A DNA stretch of 64,000 bases from Nyssa sinensis. Its lineage: Eukaryota > Streptophyta > Magnoliopsida > Cornales > Nyssaceae. This document shows positions 58,859-64,000 of this stretch, piece by piece. The notes under the pieces were generated by a model. That model was not told the origin of the DNA, did not search any database, and saw only the letters and a program-made list of their open reading frames with translations. Numbering within the stretch: position 1 is the first letter of the stretch; each line of letters starts with the position of its first letter. Made by a program: the position numbers and the translations under genes. The DNA is taken from contig CM018035.1 in NCBI GenBank assembly GCA_008638375.1, positions 9,141,577 to 9,205,576 on the forward strand, in the 5' to 3' direction.

Positions 58859-59967
58859 TAAAAAAAAATTGAAAAAAAAAAAATGTGAGTATGACTCGTG
58901 TCTTTTACTCTCCCCCACTAGCCATATTATGTGGTGGCTGTGGAGTAATTATTGATGAGACAAATACTTATAAGAATAAAAAGTTAGAATTTAAGTTTTG
59001 ATAGAAATGATAAGTAAATATTTTAATGGATGTATTTTATAAATGATTATATTATGATAAGTGATATTTCAGTGTTTTAAAAAAAAAAATCTTCCATAAG
59101 TACTTATAGGGCATTAAATGTCTTTCTTATCCTTTATAAATGGTTTTGTTAACCATGTAATGTTTGCCATTTTACCATGTTTCTAATCTAATAATAATTT
59201 TATATTAAATTTTATATCGTATAACTTAAATAAATATACAATATAAATAGTAAAAATATACAAATATTTTTTTATTAAAAAAATATAGAATAAATAAACA
59301 ATACATTAAATATATCTTATATAAAACTTGTCAATTGCTACCATATCATTTTCTTCATACCTCTTTTTTTCTTTTCTTTTACTATTTATACAAGTTCCAC
59401 TTGTTTCAAGTTATATCGTCACCTCTTCAGCAAAATCCTCTGTTCCTTCATGTCTCTAACCTTCTGTGGGACATCTTTGTGAAGTTTGATGATACTATAC
59501 ACATAATTTGAGACCTTCTCAGTAAGCAAAAGCTTAAAGGAATCGTTTCATTGGCGAGATGGTAAAGCCGGGATATTCTCTTTGTAGCATAACGAATCTT
59601 GGGTCAGCAACCTTCCATGAAAGAGAGAGGTTTGATCTGCAGCCAAAAGTTCACGACTGGGAAAAAAAAAAATGTCATATAAATAAAAGATCAATCCTGC
59701 TTTTTCTCCCATGCATTTACCCAATACAATGCACTTTACAAATGGTCACAAGAAAACATGCTACAAGCTTAAATACGAAACATCGTCTTGCAAAAGCATG
59801 GATCCCTTGAATACACATTAAATAGTTCTTTTGATCTCTAGAAATATATTGGCAAAATTAAAATATACGAAACAAGTTTCAATCACAACATGAACCGTAT
59901 TCTACAAACTAGTCTTAAGTTTGTTTTTCCAAATTTAAGATCCATGGCAGCTACAACGGTACCAAAA
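58859..59967. other. Intergenic region and presumed helicase 3' UTR
   Basis: AT-rich up to about 59540. The last 100-150 bp before 59968 are probably the 3' UTR of the helicase gene. The frame at 59559-59810 has no recognised family. Confidence 0.5.
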
Positions 59968-62027
59968 CTACCAAGGCCTCATCCCACCAAGAGGAATAGT
60001 GTTAGATCCTGATATCAAAGCCCGGTTGCCAAAGCCCCCTCGTCCTCTGGGGCGGAAGCTGCTGCCCGAAGCTGACAAAGAAACAGAGACAAATGTTTAT
60101 CAGCCCAATATACATCCTCTCCTGCTTAATTTAATAATTTCATAAAGCTAACTTGGATTACCTCTTAGACCAGAACCACCTGACCGGGCCAAGGCAGACA
60201 ATGTAGGAGAAACAATTTGCCCTGCTTCTTGCAGAATCTTAATGAGATCTCTAGCAAACTTAGCATTTGCATGTGTGAAAAATGTGAAGGCATTTCCCTT
60301 CGCTCCTGCACGACCAGTTCGGCCAATCCTATGGACATAATCCTCAAGACTGGAAGGAAAATCATAGTTGACAACACATTTTATATCCTTCACATCTACA
60401 TCAATAAAGGTAAAAGTTAGGTCAAATGATCACTACGAAACTAACCAGGAAAATGCAATTGCAACCTTATCCCTGCACCCCTAAGATCCGAATGATCAAA
60501 AATAAGATAACACATTCATCACATAAATGTGCCCACCTTAATCTTGCAGGGATAAGGAGCAGCTCCACCACAACCTCCAAATCCAAATATCCATTCAATG
60601 AAAAAGCTTTGTATGAGTCAACCGGGCTGTCACGACAACCAGCTCCATAACCGTGGATGGGCAGCGACAACTTCAACTATGTTACTTGGACACAACAATA
60701 GGAGCCACACCATTCTAGCAACTTTAGCAAGGACACAATCCATTAAGCCAGCAATCTATATTATCCAGTTCCCCATCAACCAAAATAATAATTCGGGGGT
60801 GGGGGGAGCAGAACTTTCATGACCTACCTATAATATACTGGCCTGTTTAGTAAAATGGCATATGTCCCACAAAATCTAAAGACTATTGTCCTATAAAAAT
60901 CAGGGAAAATATGCTCCGTGTCCATGTAACATGAGCCGCAAGAATTAGGTAGTACCAAGCAGAGGTATACTATTCTACGAAGCTGTTTGGGAATTTAGGA
61001 AGTGATTTGGCTAGGTCCACCTCATTTTACTCTCTGGTCAATAGTACAACCAATACTGCGTTGGTCTTAGAAAAAAGCTATTTCTCTGCCTTGTTTTCTG
61101 TGCAGACCTGAACTAATAATACAGAAATAAGTGACTTTAACCTTTAGCCATATCCTCAGTTGGCTTGGTATTGGGTTTCCCAAACAGCCCCAAAGTGAAT
61201 GTCAGAAACTCATATTGCCTTCAGTACAACTTGTAATTTCTTAGTTCAAGTAGGAGGGTAGTAATCACGGGTGAACAAAAATAGTCGCATTTAAAATCCT
61301 CTAGCCACAATGGCACCCCCCTTCGCACCCAAACCACAAATTATATTCTCAGGTAAGTGCACAGCAGCCGGCCGACTCGCCTATTTTCAGAAATTTAAGA
61401 TCTAAATGAAGACTTAATCCTAAGTCCTAAAACACAGTGATCCTACCAAGACCACGTGCAGCAACATCAGTGGCAGTCATTATAGGACTTCGGCCATTTT
61501 TAAACTCAGCAAGGACCCAATCTCTTTCGGCCTGGTTTTTATCACCATGGATGGACAAAGCTGGCCATCCGTCCATTCTCAACTGCCTTGTCACTTGGTC
61601 ACAACCCTTTTTAGTCTCCATAAATATTAGAATTCGGCTTCCATCCATAATATCTTTGAGCAGTCTAATCAGTCTGCAAGGACAAAGTTAACTAAGGTAT
61701 CAAATCATCAAAGCAAATATAAGCATTTTCTGTTTACTAGTAACCAAGTCACACCTGTTGTACTTCTCCAACTCTGTCACAACTTCAACAACTTGGTTTA
61801 TGGATTGATTCGCTTTCAGATCCACGGACCCAATGACTACCTGAAAGAGCACAAGATTTTGAAGGGCACTGAGTAAGCATCAGAACATTTAAATTTCAAT
61901 TATCAACCTATTAGAAAAAATCTACAACAGAAACCTTATATGGATTGCGTAAAAACTGCCTTGCCAGAGCTTCAACCGCCCTGGGCCATGTGGCACTCCA
62001 GTACAATGTCTGTCTATCTGGTCGGAT
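59968..62027 (-). CDS. RH30: DEAD-box RNA helicase, RH30-like, C-terminal part (partial)
   Basis: Five minus-strand exons: 61935-62027, 61755-61840, 61447-61673, 60162-60395 and 59968-60071. They total 744 nt (247 residues plus stop), with all introns GT-AG and frames kept. Motifs in order: [15 protein letters not shown] (motif III SAT), [20 protein letters not shown] (IV), [12 protein letters not shown] (V) and [15 protein letters not shown] (VI). So the whole RecA-like second domain is here. Domain 1, with the Q motif, GKT and DEAD box, must be encoded beyond 64000. The tail [26 protein letters not shown] is RGG-like, as in RH30. It unwinds RNA using ATP, probably in ribosome biogenesis, mRNA metabolism or antiviral restriction. 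Intron 60396-61446 is unusually long (1051 bp). Confidence 0.93.
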
Positions 62028-64000
62028 CTGTATTGAAAAAAGAACTTATTTAAATTCAGCCCCAAGCTCCTCTTTTAACAGATTTCAACATGAAAAAGTA
62101 GATTTAACACAGCAAAAGTTCAATAAATAAAAATGAATTAAATGTCAGCAATAAAAATATCAGTAAATTAACTACACATGCACGGGTATAAATTCCATTA
62201 AACATCAAATTAAGACCACAAAATTATTTCAATTTCAGTTTCACCTGAATATTACTAAAAAGTGCACAAATCAAAAGGGTGCAGGTGCTAAAGCCCAACA
62301 ATAACATCACATAAAGGTCATCATGCATTGAAATTTGAAACAGCCACTTTTTAAATACCATGATGGCATGATGCCACTGAGGAATAGACTACATCACAAG
62401 CAAGAGACCTTCAAAAAGTGCTTAGCATTACAAATGGGTAACAGGAAATCATCAGATGTGTCTTGGCATTGGAATGACATCGAACCTCAACTCAAAATCT
62501 TGTTTTTTAATGATGATCATAAGGATAAGAGAGACCTACTGGCGATGCATTCCAAGCGAAGAGAATCTCTCTTGTTAACCAACTCTTTCAGAATATTTTG
62601 CACCAAAAGTCGAAGCGAATAAAGCAGTATACTTTGAGTAATGTGGGAGAAGTTGATTGTGTATCAACTAAGAAGCATGGACACGTCTCCAAGGTCAGAA
62701 TATTGGTGTCGGACACGTATGAGAAATGGACACGCTCGGACAAGTTAAAAATGAGTATATGATTTTTATTTTTTAAAAAAAAAAGAAATTGGAAATGCTA
62801 AGGGCAAGCGTGTAATTTTTAAAAAAAGGTGGCTGTCAAGGTTTAATTATTTTGGTGTCAAACTATAAATTTAAAAAGGCTAAAAATGAAAATTGGCAAT
62901 AAAATACAAAATTTATCAAGGCAAATAAAAATTGAAGCTAATCTGTCGAAGGAAAAGTTCAAAACCTAGGGCATGAGGACGAAGCTCTTGTTCGAAGAAA
63001 GCCCCTCTGGCTCTCTGGTCGTCGTCGCCGATTGAAGCCCCTCCTGCCTTCTCACGACATCGTCACTGATTGATCGAAGCCCCTGCCTCTCGTCGTTGAA
63101 GCCCCTATGTGTCGTCGTCGACTCTCTCTCTCTTGTTCAAGCCCCTCTTTGCAATTTTTTCTACCCTATAATCATCATCGAGACTCTGAAATGCCTCATC
63201 TTTGGAAGTGGTAGCCCAACCTGCCCAATCCCATGAATCTAAACTGTCAAATTTTTAGCCAAGCTCTAACTTGTTAAGTTGCCTCGGTTATATCCTAGGA
63301 ACATAATGAAAAGGAATAAAAATTACACATATTAGGGTGACACTGCGCGTTCTTTAACTGTATGCAATTCTTCTTTTATACAGTAAAATATACACTCTGT
63401 GAGTCACTTGGTTTATCCCTTGCGGTTCTGATTTTCATACCTAATCCAACTGATTCCAGAACTTTGATGTCAATACACATCCTTCATAGTCCAAATGTCT
63501 TCAATTTTAGATAAGTCTTTCCAAATCTTTAAATTCTCCTCTGATTTCTCTATTTTGAGTTTCTAAAAAGTATTTCTTCAATTCATTCAGGATCAATTTA
63601 TTATTACCAAATTTTGATTTGCTCCATAACTGTAATTCTTGCTTGCATTTAGACAGCTTCTTCAAGTCATGATTTATTTTTTTATTTCTATACACTTCAT
63701 AGATTTTCTTAATTGCACGCTCTGCCTTTTCTTGGTGTTAAATTTTCATATTTTGTTGCACTAGTAATTATTAGACGTTGGATGCTTATAATGACTTTGT
63801 GTGATCTGTTCATAGGTTGGTACTTTAATTTTAATTTGACGACTTTTATGATGTGAAATGTTGGAATTGTGAAAATGTTGCACTGAATGATAATTATTAT
63901 GATCTATTGAATGATATATTGATGTGAAATGTTGAAATTATGAAACATGATAAGTTGATCTCTTATGATTTGATTTTTTTACTCTTAATTTGATTAAAAT
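62028..64000 (-). other. Large helicase intron (at least 1.97 kb), open at the window edge
   Basis: Upstream of the exon at 61935-62027 no further helicase exon (such as the DEAD box) was found up to 64000. The stretch at 62960-63140 repeats GAAGCCCCT and GTCGTCG words. The plus-strand frame at 62335-62622 lies inside this intron and has no recognised family. A LINE-like fragment is listed separately. Confidence 0.5.
63490..63720 (-). pseudogene. LINE-type ORF2 fragment
   Basis: The minus-strand translation includes KLSKCKQELQLWSKSKFGNN and ILNELKKYFLETQNRE. This resembles the linker between endonuclease and reverse transcriptase in plant L1 elements (LKELKRWNKEVFGN..-like), for example LKLLKEDLRKWNRDVFGSIQ in the LINE at 46545-55571. 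The fragment is short and decayed, and no motif of the reverse-transcriptase core is present. Confidence 0.45.

Overview
The window is nuclear DNA from a flowering plant, most likely a woody eudicot. The genes have introns, the intergenic DNA is AT-rich, and the genome carries many small LTR elements, MITEs and TA/GT microsatellites. Everything was read by eye from the sequence with no database search, so family names rest on recognised motifs. The species cannot be named.

Genes, left to right: an acidic candidate last exon (763-918, +); a short PB1-domain protein (4725-5430, -, 2 exons); a neprosin-family secreted peptidase (24280-29106, +, 7 exons, two of its introns starting GC instead of GT); an intronless L-type lectin receptor kinase of the S.1 type (33410-35386, +); a complete ferric-chelate reductase, FRO (37234-40145, -, 8 exons, 706 aa); intronless ribosomal protein L27a (57472-57912, -); and the last five exons of an RH30-like DEAD-box RNA helicase (59968-62027, -), whose upstream exons lie past the right edge. 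All exon junctions given keep the reading frame, and the exon lengths add up to whole codons.

The rest is mostly transposable elements. Four loci are tiny LTR retrotransposons of the TRIM kind: a tandem five-LTR array (7880-8975), a head-to-head inverted one (14045-14542), a multi-LTR one (42420-43200), and one inside intron 4 of the neprosin gene with a perfect 5-bp target duplication (26031-27457). A 1.33-kb solo LTR with a perfect GAAAG duplication sits just upstream of the neprosin gene (22315-23642). At 46.2-56 kb there is a nested locus: a 380-bp tandem duplication, split by a LINE with a 16-bp target duplication, which is itself split by a 4.19-kb solo LTR. Three copies of a ~0.6-kb hAT-like MITE, one 284-bp hAT-like MITE, four foldback MITEs, an AU-like SINE and several recent tandem duplications fill most of what remains.

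The genes do not form a functional cluster. They are independent plant genes set among repeats. The most unusual content is the set of TRIM arrangements and the repeat-loaded GC-AG intron of the neprosin gene.
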